Below the pieces are notes generated by a model, which had not been told where the DNA came from, did no database searches, and was given only the letters and a program-made list of their open reading frames with translations. From Colwellia sp. (lineage in GTDB: Bacteria; Pseudomonadota; Gammaproteobacteria; Enterobacterales; Alteromonadaceae): DNA of 64,000 bases. Both the position numbers and the translations under genes were made by a program. Of this stretch, positions 54,694 to 63,853 are shown one piece after another (position 1 is the stretch's first letter; the number at the start of each line of letters is the position of its first letter). The stretch lies in the NCBI GenBank assembly GCA_022969175.1, contig JALJPB010000018.1, positions 1 to 64,000 of the forward strand, in the 5' to 3' direction.

Positions 54694-55039
54694 ACTTTCA
54701 AAAAATTCATCAGTAGAAGGCCCTTAGATAAAAAATCACTTCTAGTTTATATCAAATAAATATTTCAATTCATTGTTACAAATCCAAAACCAATATTTTA
54801 TCTATTCTTGCTTGTTATTCAACGCATTAACTTGTCCATACATCTTTTGTTTTGTCTTTTTATGCTGTAAATGTGAATATAAATTCATACTTTGATACAA
54901 CTAAAGTATTGGGGTGTCTTTTTTATCTCCCTATAAAAGAGTAGTTTATATAATGGGTAGATAGATAAATCAACTTGATGTTCAGATGTTTTTGAGATTG
55001 TTTTGTATATTTATTCAGAATGTGAACTTGTTTACGCCT

Positions 55040-55074
55040 GACTAAAAGCCTGATCTGTCAATCAACTTATAGTC
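55040..55074 (+). ncRNA. Hairpin with conserved loop, copy 1 (putative small RNA)
   Basis: GACTAAAAG (55040-55048) pairs with CTTATAGTC (55066-55074), one mismatch. The loop contains CCTGATCTGTCAATC. Copy 2, 116 bp downstream, has the same loop in a different stem. Confidence 0.5.
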
Positions 55075-55155
55075 AATTGAACCACATCAATTTAAAGGAT
55101 TATAAGATATCGATAAATTTGTAAATCACTAATCTATTAGTGCAGTTAAACTCCT

Positions 55156-55195
55156 GACTCTAGACCTGATCTGTCAATCTAGCTAGAGTCTTTTT
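55156..55195 (+). ncRNA. Hairpin with conserved loop, copy 2, followed by T-run
   Basis: GACTCTAG (55156-55163) pairs exactly with CTAGAGTC (55183-55190), followed by TTTTT, so it can terminate transcription. The loop repeats CCTGATCTGTCAATC (55165-55179) of copy 1 while the stem has changed on both sides. Confidence 0.55.
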
Positions 55196-55253
55196 ATTGC
55201 CCTATGTTACCTCTAATTATATTCTCTAAATATATTATCTAAATCTAGCCACT

Positions 55254-56477
55254 CTAAATCTTGTCGATAAGTTTTTCTGTTTTTTGTGCTGTAAGTTTAA
55301 TCGGACCGAAAACATCTTTGGCTTGAGACCAAAACTGACTTGATATTTTATTGATGGTATTAGACTCAGCATTAATCAATATTGCAAAACCTATATCTAA
55401 ATCAGGTGAGTAACCAATGTCTGCTCGAAAGCCTGCAACCCAGCCAGAATGATAGATAATTGGAAAACCATCAAACTGATAGATCCGCCAGCCGTAGCCG
55501 TAGTGGGCATCAGTTAAATGCTCCCGCCAAAATTTTCGACGGATATCTTTTTTTGTTCTTATTCGTGGTGTGGTTAATTCAGATAATAACTTAGGGGATA
55601 ATATTTGCGGGTTATGGCCTAAATTGGCAATTAGCCATTTTGCTAAGTCGGTAATACTTGCATTAACCCCAGCTGCAGGAGCAACTTTATAATAGTCAGG
55701 GCTAACCTTAACAGTACGCCACAAATATTTTTTTATTTGCTTACCCTTTGAGTCTTTTTTTCCTGTGTTAATACGTTTTCTAAGTATATGAGGTTTAGCG
55801 GTGTTTGTTTCTTGTAAATAATTATCAATGCCAACAGAGGCATTGACCATATTCAATGGTGAAAAAACCCGGTCTTGTAACAAGGTTGAATAGCTTTTAG
55901 ATTGGCTTGCTTCTATAGCAGGCTCTAATAAACCATAGGCGATATTTTGGTAGCCATAGCACTTTGCCGGTTCGCAAATGGGGGTCACTCTATCAAAGCG
56001 ACCAATAATTTTATTCATACTCCAGTTTTCATGCAGTAAATTATCATAAGCATTGGGCATTAGCCCACTTGAGTGACTTAATATGTGTTTAAGTTGGATT
56101 TTCTCTGCCGCGCCCTTTTGTGCTAAGGAAAATTGGGGCACATATTTTGTTATTGGATCAGACAAGTTTAATTGTTGTTCTTCTGCGAGCATCGTAGTGA
56201 CTGTTGCAGCAAAGGTTTTAGATACTGATGCCAAACGAAAAACAGTATTATCATTTATCGGTAGTGATTTAGCTTTATCGGTATGTCCAAAGGTTTCCAA
56301 GGCAATAATATTATTATTTTTGACGATAACATAAGCACCACCTGGGATACTGTTTTTTGTTAATTGCTTAGCAACGGTCAGTGAAAATTCTTGATTGAAC
56401 TGTTGTAAATTGTTGGCCAAAACTTGAGGTGATATAAATAATATAAATAGCAGGCAATTTATGTGAGTGTTTTTCAT
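55254..56477 (-). CDS. Exported serine hydrolase of the beta-lactamase/penicillin-binding family
   Basis: 407 residues, signal peptide ending near VLANN. SxxK motif LASVSKTF (Ser ~85), YxN-type motif in YGYQNIAYG (YQN) and an HSGW motif in place of KTG (~345), as in class C-like esterases and D-aminopeptidases. It may hydrolyse peptides or esters in the periplasm rather than resist beta-lactams. GAGA precedes ATG. Confidence 0.9.
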   Translation of the reverse strand: MKNTHINCLLFILFISPQVLANNLQQFNQEFSLTVAKQLTKNSIPGGAYVIVKNNNIIALETFGHTDKAKSLPINDNTVFRLASVSKTFAATVTTMLAEEQQLNLSDPITKYVPQFSLAQKGAAEKIQLKHILSHSSGLMPNAYDNLLHENWSMNKIIGRFDRVTPICEPAKCYGYQNIAYGLLEPAIEASQSKSYSTLLQDRVFSPLNMVNASVGIDNYLQETNTAKPHILRKRINTGKKDSKGKQIKKYLWRTVKVSPDYYKVAPAAGVNASITDLAKWLIANLGHNPQILSPKLLSELTTPRIRTKKDIRRKFWREHLTDAHYGYGWRIYQFDGFPIIYHSGWVAGFRADIGYSPDLDIGFAILINAESNTINKISSQFWSQAKDVFGPIKLTAQKTEKLIDKI

Positions 56478-56547
56478 AAGGTCTCGGTAGGGTAATTAAT
56501 GTCATCGGATAGGCCGAGTAAGCTAAAACATCAGATAAAAGAAACAA

Positions 56548-56880
56548 TTAAAGTGCTGTTAATGTCGGTATTCTTAAGGTTTCTCTTTTAAGTAAGTTAG
56601 CAGCAACGTCAGGCGAAACTTGATAAAACTCATTTACGTATTCTTGAGCATTTAAGTATTCCCTTATTTGTTTTTTTACTTTGCAGGGGTTATTACATTG
56701 CAAAGAAAAAACAAGGCGATAATTTCCAGGGGATTTAGCTGAAAGTGACTCTGTATATGCTTGAGGGTCATCCGGCGTACATCCAATTCTTATGACGTCA
56801 GAGAAAAATGAATGTGTCATAACATAGACATTCCCTACGGGAACGTTTTTGTCTGTTGTTGGCTCTACTGAGTCTTTCAT
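56548..56880 (-). CDS. GIY-YIG-like (T5orf172-related) small protein
   Basis: 110 residues. VGNVYVMTHSFFSDVIRIGCT (~16-36) has the GIY/YIG-like strand pair, and NNPCKVKKQIREYL is the following helix. The catalytic Arg usually found after YIG is replaced (AYTESLS), and the conserved Glu is uncertain. It may be a degenerate nuclease domain or a protein with a binding role. Monocistronic; function unknown. Confidence 0.6.
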   Translation of the reverse strand: MKDSVEPTTDKNVPVGNVYVMTHSFFSDVIRIGCTPDDPQAYTESLSAKSPGNYRLVFSLQCNNPCKVKKQIREYLNAQEYVNEFYQVSPDVAANLLKRETLRIPTLTAL

Positions 56881-57113
56881 GATTAAAATTACTGTTGGCT
56901 TAGTGAGTAGAAAATTTACTTATTATCGGTAAATTGCCCATTATAGTTATTATATCGTAGGTTTATCGACAGCGATATGAATAATTAATTGAGCTTGAGG
57001 TAGTAATGCAATCTTTTGGCTATTAACAATAAAAATTACGACGTTAATGGTTTAACATTAACGTCGGCTCATTCTTATTATTGGTAGCTATTGTTGGTAT
57101 TTCTTGTAGGTAG

Positions 57114-57950
57114 TTATGATTGAATTAAATGCACATCGCGCTGCGGGAACGGAATACTGATAGCATTTTTATCGAGGGCTTTTTTAACAGCTTCATTAAT
57201 ACCAAAATATACATCCCAGTAATGCTCAGGGAGACAATGTGGCCTAACAGCAAAATTAACTGAACTGTCTGCCATTTCACTGACACCAACAAAAGGTGCT
57301 GGCTCTGGCAATACTTTATCATTTGCCAATAGAACGTCCATCAACACTGCTTTGGTTTGATCTATGTCTGCACTGTACGAAACACCTATGGTTAGATCTA
57401 CGCGAATTAATCCTTCAGCGGTATAATTTATAATAGAGCCGTTTGAAACCGCACCATTGGGGATAATAATTCTTTTTGATTGTGGTGAAAGCAAAATGGT
57501 ATTAAAAATTTGTACTTCTTTTACCACACCTAAATGCCCTTGAGACTCGATTAAGTCACCTACTTTATAAGGTTTGAATATCATCACTAATACCCCGCCA
57601 GCAAAATTTGCTAAGCTGCCTTGCAGAGCTAAACCAATGGCTAAACCCGCAGCACCAAGTACGGCAATAAATGAAGTTGTGGCTATACCGATCATCGAAG
57701 CGACGGAAATAAACAATAAAACTTTTAATATCCAAGACGTTAAACTGCCCATAAAAGGGATCAACGTAGGATCCACTTTTGACCTTTCCATCGAGGCTTG
57801 TGTAAGTTTAGTGATGCCCCTGATAACCCACAAACCTATTAGTAGAGTAACGATGGCCAGCGCAAGTTTCGGTGCATATTCTAAGCCCAACTCATATGCT
57901 TTGAGTGAAAGGCTTTCTAGATGTGTAGCTGAGCTATTTAAATTACTCAT
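57114..57950 (-). CDS. mscS: Small-conductance mechanosensitive channel MscS
   Basis: 278 residues, close to E. coli MscS (286). Three TM helices end in the pore helix with the Gly/Ala pattern AVLGAAGLAIGLALQGSLANFAGGVLVMIFKPY (~85-120). The beta domain has GDLIESQGHLGVVKEV, and the cytoplasmic C-terminal domain ends ISIPFPQRDVHL. It opens under membrane tension to release solutes during hypo-osmotic shock. AAGGAT precedes ATG. Confidence 0.97.
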   Translation of the reverse strand: MSNLNSSATHLESLSLKAYELGLEYAPKLALAIVTLLIGLWVIRGITKLTQASMERSKVDPTLIPFMGSLTSWILKVLLFISVASMIGIATTSFIAVLGAAGLAIGLALQGSLANFAGGVLVMIFKPYKVGDLIESQGHLGVVKEVQIFNTILLSPQSKRIIIPNGAVSNGSIINYTAEGLIRVDLTIGVSYSADIDQTKAVLMDVLLANDKVLPEPAPFVGVSEMADSSVNFAVRPHCLPEHYWDVYFGINEAVKKALDKNAISIPFPQRDVHLIQS

Positions 57951-58142
57951 TTAATATCCTTTTGTAACAGTTATTTAATTGTTATGCATTTTATCTGGTC
58001 TGATATAAATTACAATTAAAGGATTATTAAGTTTTACAATTGCCAGCTATCGAGGCAATTGTATTTAACTTTTTATTTATTGTGATTTAGTTTTGTTGCT
58101 GCAGTTAGCTAACGAATAAGTTTAAACTATTGCTACTTAACA

Positions 58143-59195
58143 TTAAAATGGAGCAGGGTACTGCCTTAATACTTGCTTGATATCGTCAATGATTGCTGGT
58201 GTTAAAGGGCTATTAAAGGCCGATATATTCTCTTTAAGCTGAGGCATAGTGGTTGCACCTATAATTGTTGAGGTAACGCCATTGACTTGGTCGACCCAAC
58301 CTAGAGCAAGGGAGGCTGGCGAAATATTATGCTGCTTGGCAACATCAACATAAGCCTGTGCCGCAGCATTACTGTATTGTGTATCTCGAAATAGACCGTT
58401 ACGCTGCATAAAAGTCCATCGACTGCCTTCTGGTCGGGCACCATTGAGGTACTTGCCGGTTAATAGTCCCGTGGCTAAAGGGGACCATGGCAGGAAGGCA
58501 ATGTCTTCTTTTACACAAGTTTCAATCAAGTACGGCCAATCTTTGGTATGTAACAAGTTAAACTCATTTTGAATAGATACTATACGCGGTAAATTGTGCT
58601 GCTCACTTAAACGTAAATATTGATTTATACCCCAAGGGCTATCATCAGACAAGCCACAAAAGCGGATTTTTCCTGCCTGAATACACGATGCCAGCCCTTG
58701 CAAAATATCTAACATGGTGTCAGTTTGTTCGATGGGGTTGCCAGCTGAAAAGTCTACATTATTAGTTTGGTGGTTACCAAAGTGTGGGGTTGAATAATTT
58801 GGCCAGTGCAGTTGATATAAATCTATATAATCAGTTTGTAATCTTTTAAGTGAGTCATCAACAGCTTGAATAACTGTCTTGCCACTAATTGGTTTTGCTG
58901 CTCTAATATAAGAGAATCCTGGGCCTGCAATTTTAGAAGCTAAAATAATATCTTTTCGTTTATCGGGGTTAGCCTTTAACCAATGACCAATAATAGCTTC
59001 TGTTTGACCATAAGTTTCCTTAGATGGTGGAACGGCGTACATCTCTGCAGTATCAACGAAGTTAATCCCTTGAGATAAGGCATAATCAAGTTGTTGATTA
59101 GCATCATTTTGATTGTTTTGTAAACCCCATGTCATACTGCCCAAACAGACACGAGAAACTTCTAATGGGCTACTACCAAGTTGAAGATACTTCAT
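58143..59195 (-). CDS. Aldo/keto reductase, Tas-like
   Basis: 350 residues, (beta/alpha)8 barrel with the tetrad Asp-Tyr-Lys-His in context: FVDTAEMYAVPP, ILASKIAG and LYQLHWPNYS. The C-terminal NADP region IIGATTMPQLKENISAF is conserved. Length and motifs match the E. coli Tas/YajO-type reductases. AGGAT lies before ATG. It follows the cytochrome-rhodanese gene by 33 bp and is probably in its operon. Confidence 0.93.
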   Translation of the reverse strand: MKYLQLGSSPLEVSRVCLGSMTWGLQNNQNDANQQLDYALSQGINFVDTAEMYAVPPSKETYGQTEAIIGHWLKANPDKRKDIILASKIAGPGFSYIRAAKPISGKTVIQAVDDSLKRLQTDYIDLYQLHWPNYSTPHFGNHQTNNVDFSAGNPIEQTDTMLDILQGLASCIQAGKIRFCGLSDDSPWGINQYLRLSEQHNLPRIVSIQNEFNLLHTKDWPYLIETCVKEDIAFLPWSPLATGLLTGKYLNGARPEGSRWTFMQRNGLFRDTQYSNAAAQAYVDVAKQHNISPASLALGWVDQVNGVTSTIIGATTMPQLKENISAFNSPLTPAIIDDIKQVLRQYPAPF

Positions 59196-59228
59196 TTAAT
59201 TATCCTGTATTATTTAGTAAAAAACGGC

Positions 59229-60329
59229 TCAGTCAGAGACCCCTTCAATATCACCACGCGTAACTGGGTAACCTAAATTCATCCAGCCAAAAACACCTTC
59301 CCAAAGGACGGCTGTTCGGGTGTAACCACGAGCTCTTAATTTATCTATTGTGTGATCGGCTGCTGCTCGAGGACATGAGCAATAAGCAATAATTTGAACG
59401 TCTTTTGGAATACCTGCAACGGTTTCGTCTAAGTCAGCATAATAAGGAAAAGGAATAGAACCCTCAATGTGAGCTGTTTGCCACACTGAAGTTACTCTGG
59501 TATCGAGTAAAACCATTCTTTTATTCGCTTGTAATGCTGCATATAAGTCTTTCGACGAAACATACATATTATCTTGAAGAGTAAAGTTTGGATCATCACC
59601 ATTTTTATTAATGACATAATTCTCTGGTGTTGGTAGTGCTCTTAGAATGGTTTTTTCCGCTTTCCAACCACTAGCTTTACTGCGTAAAAAAGCGGTGATG
59701 TTATTAATGTCATCTCCAGATAATTTATCTTTAAAAGCTAACATAGGGGTATTTTGTCGACCATTTTGTATGGCATGGCGAATGAATTCATCGGTATTAT
59801 GAGCCAGAGCTGATTGATTACCAAGAGCAGGAGCGTTGACGCCTTCGCCTTTAACGCCATGACAGCTGGAACAGTTTTTTTGATAAACTTGTTCGCCTTT
59901 TGTAATATCGCCATGTACTGGGTTTGTCGATAGTCTTAATCGCTCAACTCCGGCTTGCTCAAATAACCAATAAGTTAAATCCCAAGTTTCATCTAATGTC
60001 ATAGGGCCGCCTACTTCATCAAGATAACCTCCCATAGCGGTGTCTACTCGTCCATAAGACATCGGTCTTAAAATGGCATGGGGAACACCAGACTCAAATA
60101 GACTTTTACTGCGAAGAGATGGCGCGTGATCATTTACATGGCCTTGCCTGTCGGCGCCATGACATAAAGCGCAATATTTTTGATAATTAGCTGAAGCAAC
60201 TTTAGTTTGCTCTTGGGTTAACTTTCTTGGTGGCGGCAAGGTGCCTGCTTCATGTTGTTGAGCAACGGCCAACGAATGAGTAAGTATTAGTGTGATAAAA
60301 GTTAGCGATTTAATTATTGGGTTAGCCAT
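59229..60329 (-). CDS. Dihaem cytochrome c fused to a rhodanese domain
   Basis: 366 residues. Signal peptide (ends AVAQQ), then two class I cytochrome domains with haem motifs CALCH (53-57) and CSSCH (153-157). A rhodanese domain follows (~250-360) with the strand LLDTRVTSVWQTAHIEGSIPFPY and an active-site loop IAYCSCPRAAADH containing the catalytic Cys. The fusion suggests periplasmic sulfur-compound redox chemistry, with electrons passed to haem. Upstream of the aldo/keto reductase. Confidence 0.92.
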   Translation of the reverse strand: MANPIIKSLTFITLILTHSLAVAQQHEAGTLPPPRKLTQEQTKVASANYQKYCALCHGADRQGHVNDHAPSLRSKSLFESGVPHAILRPMSYGRVDTAMGGYLDEVGGPMTLDETWDLTYWLFEQAGVERLRLSTNPVHGDITKGEQVYQKNCSSCHGVKGEGVNAPALGNQSALAHNTDEFIRHAIQNGRQNTPMLAFKDKLSGDDINNITAFLRSKASGWKAEKTILRALPTPENYVINKNGDDPNFTLQDNMYVSSKDLYAALQANKRMVLLDTRVTSVWQTAHIEGSIPFPYYADLDETVAGIPKDVQIIAYCSCPRAAADHTIDKLRARGYTRTAVLWEGVFGWMNLGYPVTRGDIEGVSD

Positions 60330-60498
60330 AATAAGTTTCTAATGATGCTGATAATTAAGGTTACCGAGCTTAAGGGTAAGAATCAACGAAGATTTTGCCA
60401 ATGAAAAGTTTGGTTACAAATTTCACTTGAAAAAATACATAAGTACTTATATTATCATTTATATTATTGCTGGGTTAATGTTTTAGGAGTTAATTATT

Positions 60499-61467
60499 GT
60501 GACGAATGATTTTTTAGATGAGCTTGCAGAATTGGCACTCGGTAGCCGGTTAAAACGGTTAAGTGAACGGCTAATAACCGATGCCGCCCAAGTGTATAAA
60601 TATTGTGGGCATGACGTACAGCCGAAATGGTTTACTTTGCTAGCGCTGTTAGATAAAAAACAGCAAGTAAGTATTGTAGATGCAGCACAGCTGCTTGGCT
60701 TAACTCAACCTGCGATTAGCCAATTCTCAAAAGAATTGATTGCCAAGGGCTTAGTTATTAGTACCTTGTCTGATACCGACTCTAGAAAGAAGTTTTTATC
60801 TTTATCAGAACAAGGAAAAGTGGCGGTTTTAGCAATGCAGCCCATGTGGCAGGCGGTAGACTCAGCAGCCAAACAGTTATGCAATGAAGCTGGAGTAGGT
60901 TTTTTTGAGTCAGTGAAAAATTTTGAAAAGGCACTTTCGCAGCAATCGTTATTACAACGCAGTATTAGTTTGTTGGAACAAGCCTCAGCTAAGACCGATG
61001 TTGAGTTTATTGATTTTACCCCAGAGTTAGCGATTGATTTTAAATCGATTAATAGCGAATGGATAAACGAAATGTTTGAATTAGAAGCTAGTGATCTTGA
61101 AGCTTTAAATTATCCACAAAAAAATATTATCGATAAAGGCGGAAAAATATATTTTGCTAAACACAGAGAGCTTGGCATTGTTGGTACATGTGCGTTGCTG
61201 AAGAAAGAAGATAATAGTTTTGAACTCACCAAAATGGGTGTCCTTAAAAAGGCGAGGGGTTTAAAAATTGGTGAAACGTTACTTGAGTATGTTATCGATA
61301 GAGCCAATGAAATAGGGCTTAGCAAACTGTTTTTGTTAACCAACCATACTTGTGAAGCGGCCATTCACCTTTATGAAAAACATGGTTTTAGACACGATGT
61401 TAACATTATGGAAATGTATGCCAGTAAATATAAACGCTGTGATGTTGCCATGAGGTATTTTAAATAA
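60499..61467 (+). CDS. MarR-type HTH regulator fused to GNAT acetyltransferase
   Basis: 322 residues from GTG 60499, after AGGAG. N-terminal winged HTH ~40-140 (VDAAQLLGLTQPAISQFSKELIAKGLV, DTDSRKKFLSL). C-terminal GNAT domain ~165-322 with LKKARGLKIGETLLEYVID and a LLTNHTCEAAIHLYEKHGF motif B. MarR-GNAT fusions are known; the target of either half is not shown. It is divergent from the cytochrome gene with 169 bp between them, so it might regulate it. Confidence 0.93.
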   Translation: MTNDFLDELAELALGSRLKRLSERLITDAAQVYKYCGHDVQPKWFTLLALLDKKQQVSIVDAAQLLGLTQPAISQFSKELIAKGLVISTLSDTDSRKKFLSLSEQGKVAVLAMQPMWQAVDSAAKQLCNEAGVGFFESVKNFEKALSQQSLLQRSISLLEQASAKTDVEFIDFTPELAIDFKSINSEWINEMFELEASDLEALNYPQKNIIDKGGKIYFAKHRELGIVGTCALLKKEDNSFELTKMGVLKKARGLKIGETLLEYVIDRANEIGLSKLFLLTNHTCEAAIHLYEKHGFRHDVNIMEMYASKYKRCDVAMRYFK

Positions 61468-61487
61468 AAGTATCTCAATAAATGAAA

Positions 61488-61507
61488 AAAGGAGCCGAAG
61501 CTCCTTT
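61488..61507. terminator. Bidirectional terminator between convergent genes
   Basis: AAAGGAGC-CGAA-GCTCCTTT, a perfect 8-bp stem with a stable CGAA loop. It serves both the MarR-GNAT gene and the peptidase gene. Confidence 0.88.
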
Positions 61508-61538
61508 ATTTATATCACTATTATCGTTTAGTGCTTTA

Positions 61539-63608
61539 TTACCAAATCTTTACCCGTTTTTCTGGCGCAATATACATTGCATCGCCTTCTTTCACGTCAA
61601 ATGCTTGATAGAATTCATTCATATTTGATAATGAACCTAATGCACGGAACTCTCCTGGTGAATGTGGGTCAGTTGCAACACGGTTGCGCATTGACTTTTC
61701 AACAATTTTTGAACGCCAGATTTGAGCATAACCCATGAAGAAACGTTGATCGCCTGTTAAACCGTCGATAACAGGTGCTTCTTTACCATTTAATGAGGCT
61801 TTGTAAGCTTTATAGGCGATAGTTACACCAGATAAATCACCAATGTTCTCGCCTAAGGTTAATTCGCCATTTACCTTCAAATCATCAAATACTTGATAAT
61901 TTGCATATTGCGCTACAAGGGCGTCGGTACGCTGCTTAAATTGCGCTAAATCTTGCTCTGTCCACCAGTTACGTAAATTGCCTTCACCGTCATATTTACT
62001 ACCTTGATCATCAAAACCATGACCCATTTCATGGCCAATAACTGCGCCAATACCACCATAGTTTACTGCATCATCGGCAGCTAAGTTAAAGAATGGTGGT
62101 TGCAATATCGCAGCTGGAAAAACAATTTCGTTTTTAGTTGGATTATAATAAGCATTAACGGTTTGTGGTGTCATGCCCCATTCTTCTCTGTCAATTGGTC
62201 CACCTAGTTTATCAACATTTTTTTGATGAGATACTTGGCTTGAGCGAATAATGTTACCCACTAAATCATCAGTCTTTATCTTAAGGGCAGAATAGTCTTT
62301 CCATTTATTTGGGTAGCCAATTTTAGGATCAAAGCTTGCCAGTTTTACGTGTGCAGCTTTTTTAGTATCATTAGACATCCATTCTAAATCGTCAATACTC
62401 GCGCCATAAGAATCACGTAAATTCTCAACTAAAATGGTCATGCGAGACTTAGCTTCAGGAGTAAAATGGCGGGCAACATAGACTTTACCAATGATCTCAC
62501 CTAAGTTGCGATTAACCGTACTGACCCCACGTTTCCATTGTGGACGTTGCTCTTTTAGACCGTTTAATTGTTTTGAGAAAAATTCAAAGTTCTCATTGTC
62601 GATAGCAGCAGTTAAATAACCAGCAAAGTTGCTAAGAGAATGGAAAGTTAAGTAAGTTTGCCAATCAGCTAATGATGTTTGGCCAAAAACTTGATCAAAG
62701 CCTTTCACAAAGTCAGGTTGATTGATAATGATGTCTTGCTGCTTAGCAACACCTTGAGCACTTAAATAGGCAGACCAATTAAATGAATTACCTAGTTCAT
62801 TTAATTTTGCAACGTCAAATTTATTGTAGCGTTTTGCACTATCACGGTTCTCAACTTGTGTTGAATGGTGTTTCGCTAATTTAGTTTCTAGTGCCATTAC
62901 GGTTTTTGCTGCCGCTTGACCATTTTCAAATCCTGCTAAGTTGAACATTTTTTCGATATGGGCAAGGTAGCCATTACGTAAATCAACAAAACGTTCTTTT
63001 TCATTAAAGTAATAATCTTGGTCGGGTAACCCTAAACCACTTTGCCAAATATGAGTGGCGTAACGACTAGAATTTTTTGCATCAACACTAATATAAAAAG
63101 CTAACGGACTACCAACGCCCATGGCTTGATATTTACCAAAAAAAGTAGCTAAGTCATTTTTGTCTTTTAAATTATTAATGGCATCGAAAACAGGCTGTAC
63201 AGGTGTTGTACCTAATAAGTCACGATGTTCACTATTCATGTATGAGCGATATAAACTAGCAACTTTTTGCTCATCAGAGCCATCTGCTAAATTTTCAGTT
63301 TCGGCTAATTCAGCAATGATTGCTTTCACATCATCATCTGCTTTATCGCGTAAATCATAAAATGAACCTATGGCAGTTTTATCGTCAGGGATATCATTGC
63401 TGTTCATCCAGCCACCATTAATATGGCGGTAAAAGTTATCTTGGGCGCGAACACTTTGGTCCATATTGGCTTTTTCTATACCTGAGGCTAATGCAGTTTT
63501 TTGAATACTTGGTACTGAAGCTAGTTCGCTAGATGTTTCACTGCTGCTATTACAGCCGGCAACAAATAATAAAGATGAGCATACGGCGCTTGTTATTAAT
63601 GCTTTCAT
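61539..63608 (-). CDS. M13-family metallopeptidase (PepO/neprilysin-like) lipoprotein
   Basis: 689 residues. Lipobox FVAGC (Cys19) anchors it in the envelope. Zinc motif IGHEMGHGFDDQGSKYD (HExxH), second motif GENIGDLSG (ExxxD) and the family's NAYYNPTKNEIVFPA and C-terminal PEKRVKIW with CxxW-like end are intact. The length is typical of M13 enzymes. It cleaves small peptides outside the cytoplasm. AGGAC lies upstream of ATG. Confidence 0.96.
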   Translation of the reverse strand: MKALITSAVCSSLLFVAGCNSSSETSSELASVPSIQKTALASGIEKANMDQSVRAQDNFYRHINGGWMNSNDIPDDKTAIGSFYDLRDKADDDVKAIIAELAETENLADGSDEQKVASLYRSYMNSEHRDLLGTTPVQPVFDAINNLKDKNDLATFFGKYQAMGVGSPLAFYISVDAKNSSRYATHIWQSGLGLPDQDYYFNEKERFVDLRNGYLAHIEKMFNLAGFENGQAAAKTVMALETKLAKHHSTQVENRDSAKRYNKFDVAKLNELGNSFNWSAYLSAQGVAKQQDIIINQPDFVKGFDQVFGQTSLADWQTYLTFHSLSNFAGYLTAAIDNENFEFFSKQLNGLKEQRPQWKRGVSTVNRNLGEIIGKVYVARHFTPEAKSRMTILVENLRDSYGASIDDLEWMSNDTKKAAHVKLASFDPKIGYPNKWKDYSALKIKTDDLVGNIIRSSQVSHQKNVDKLGGPIDREEWGMTPQTVNAYYNPTKNEIVFPAAILQPPFFNLAADDAVNYGGIGAVIGHEMGHGFDDQGSKYDGEGNLRNWWTEQDLAQFKQRTDALVAQYANYQVFDDLKVNGELTLGENIGDLSGVTIAYKAYKASLNGKEAPVIDGLTGDQRFFMGYAQIWRSKIVEKSMRNRVATDPHSPGEFRALGSLSNMNEFYQAFDVKEGDAMYIAPEKRVKIW

Positions 63609-63853
63609 TGTTAGACATGTGTCCTATTTATAATTTTAGTGAACAGATAGTAAAGTGTTGTTTTGATAAATACCAGTCAGAGAAACATCCGTTTACAACT
63701 TTAGAAATTTCAGCTGTATGGCTATTTTTACAGTTTTAAATAATAAAAGTTACGCTTGCAGTTAACAATATGTTTACAAGTGCTTTATTTGAAGGAAGAA
63801 ATAGTCGATAAGCAGTAAATTTAATGTATTTACTGCTATTTTTAAATTTTGTA

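Larger units (their letters stand above)
54634..55253. other. Intergenic region with terminator and tandem hairpins
   Basis: 620 bp between convergent genes with no coding frame. Besides the elements listed separately, a 7-bp inverted repeat (CACTAAT-CT-ATTAGTG) sits at 55127-55142, giving three hairpins in 150 bp. It may encode a small RNA. Confidence 0.6.

Noticed and set aside
55254-56477. Class C beta-lactamase resistance gene
   Set aside because: The SxxK and YxN motifs fit the broad family, but HSGW replaces KTG, so a general serine hydrolase is the safer call.
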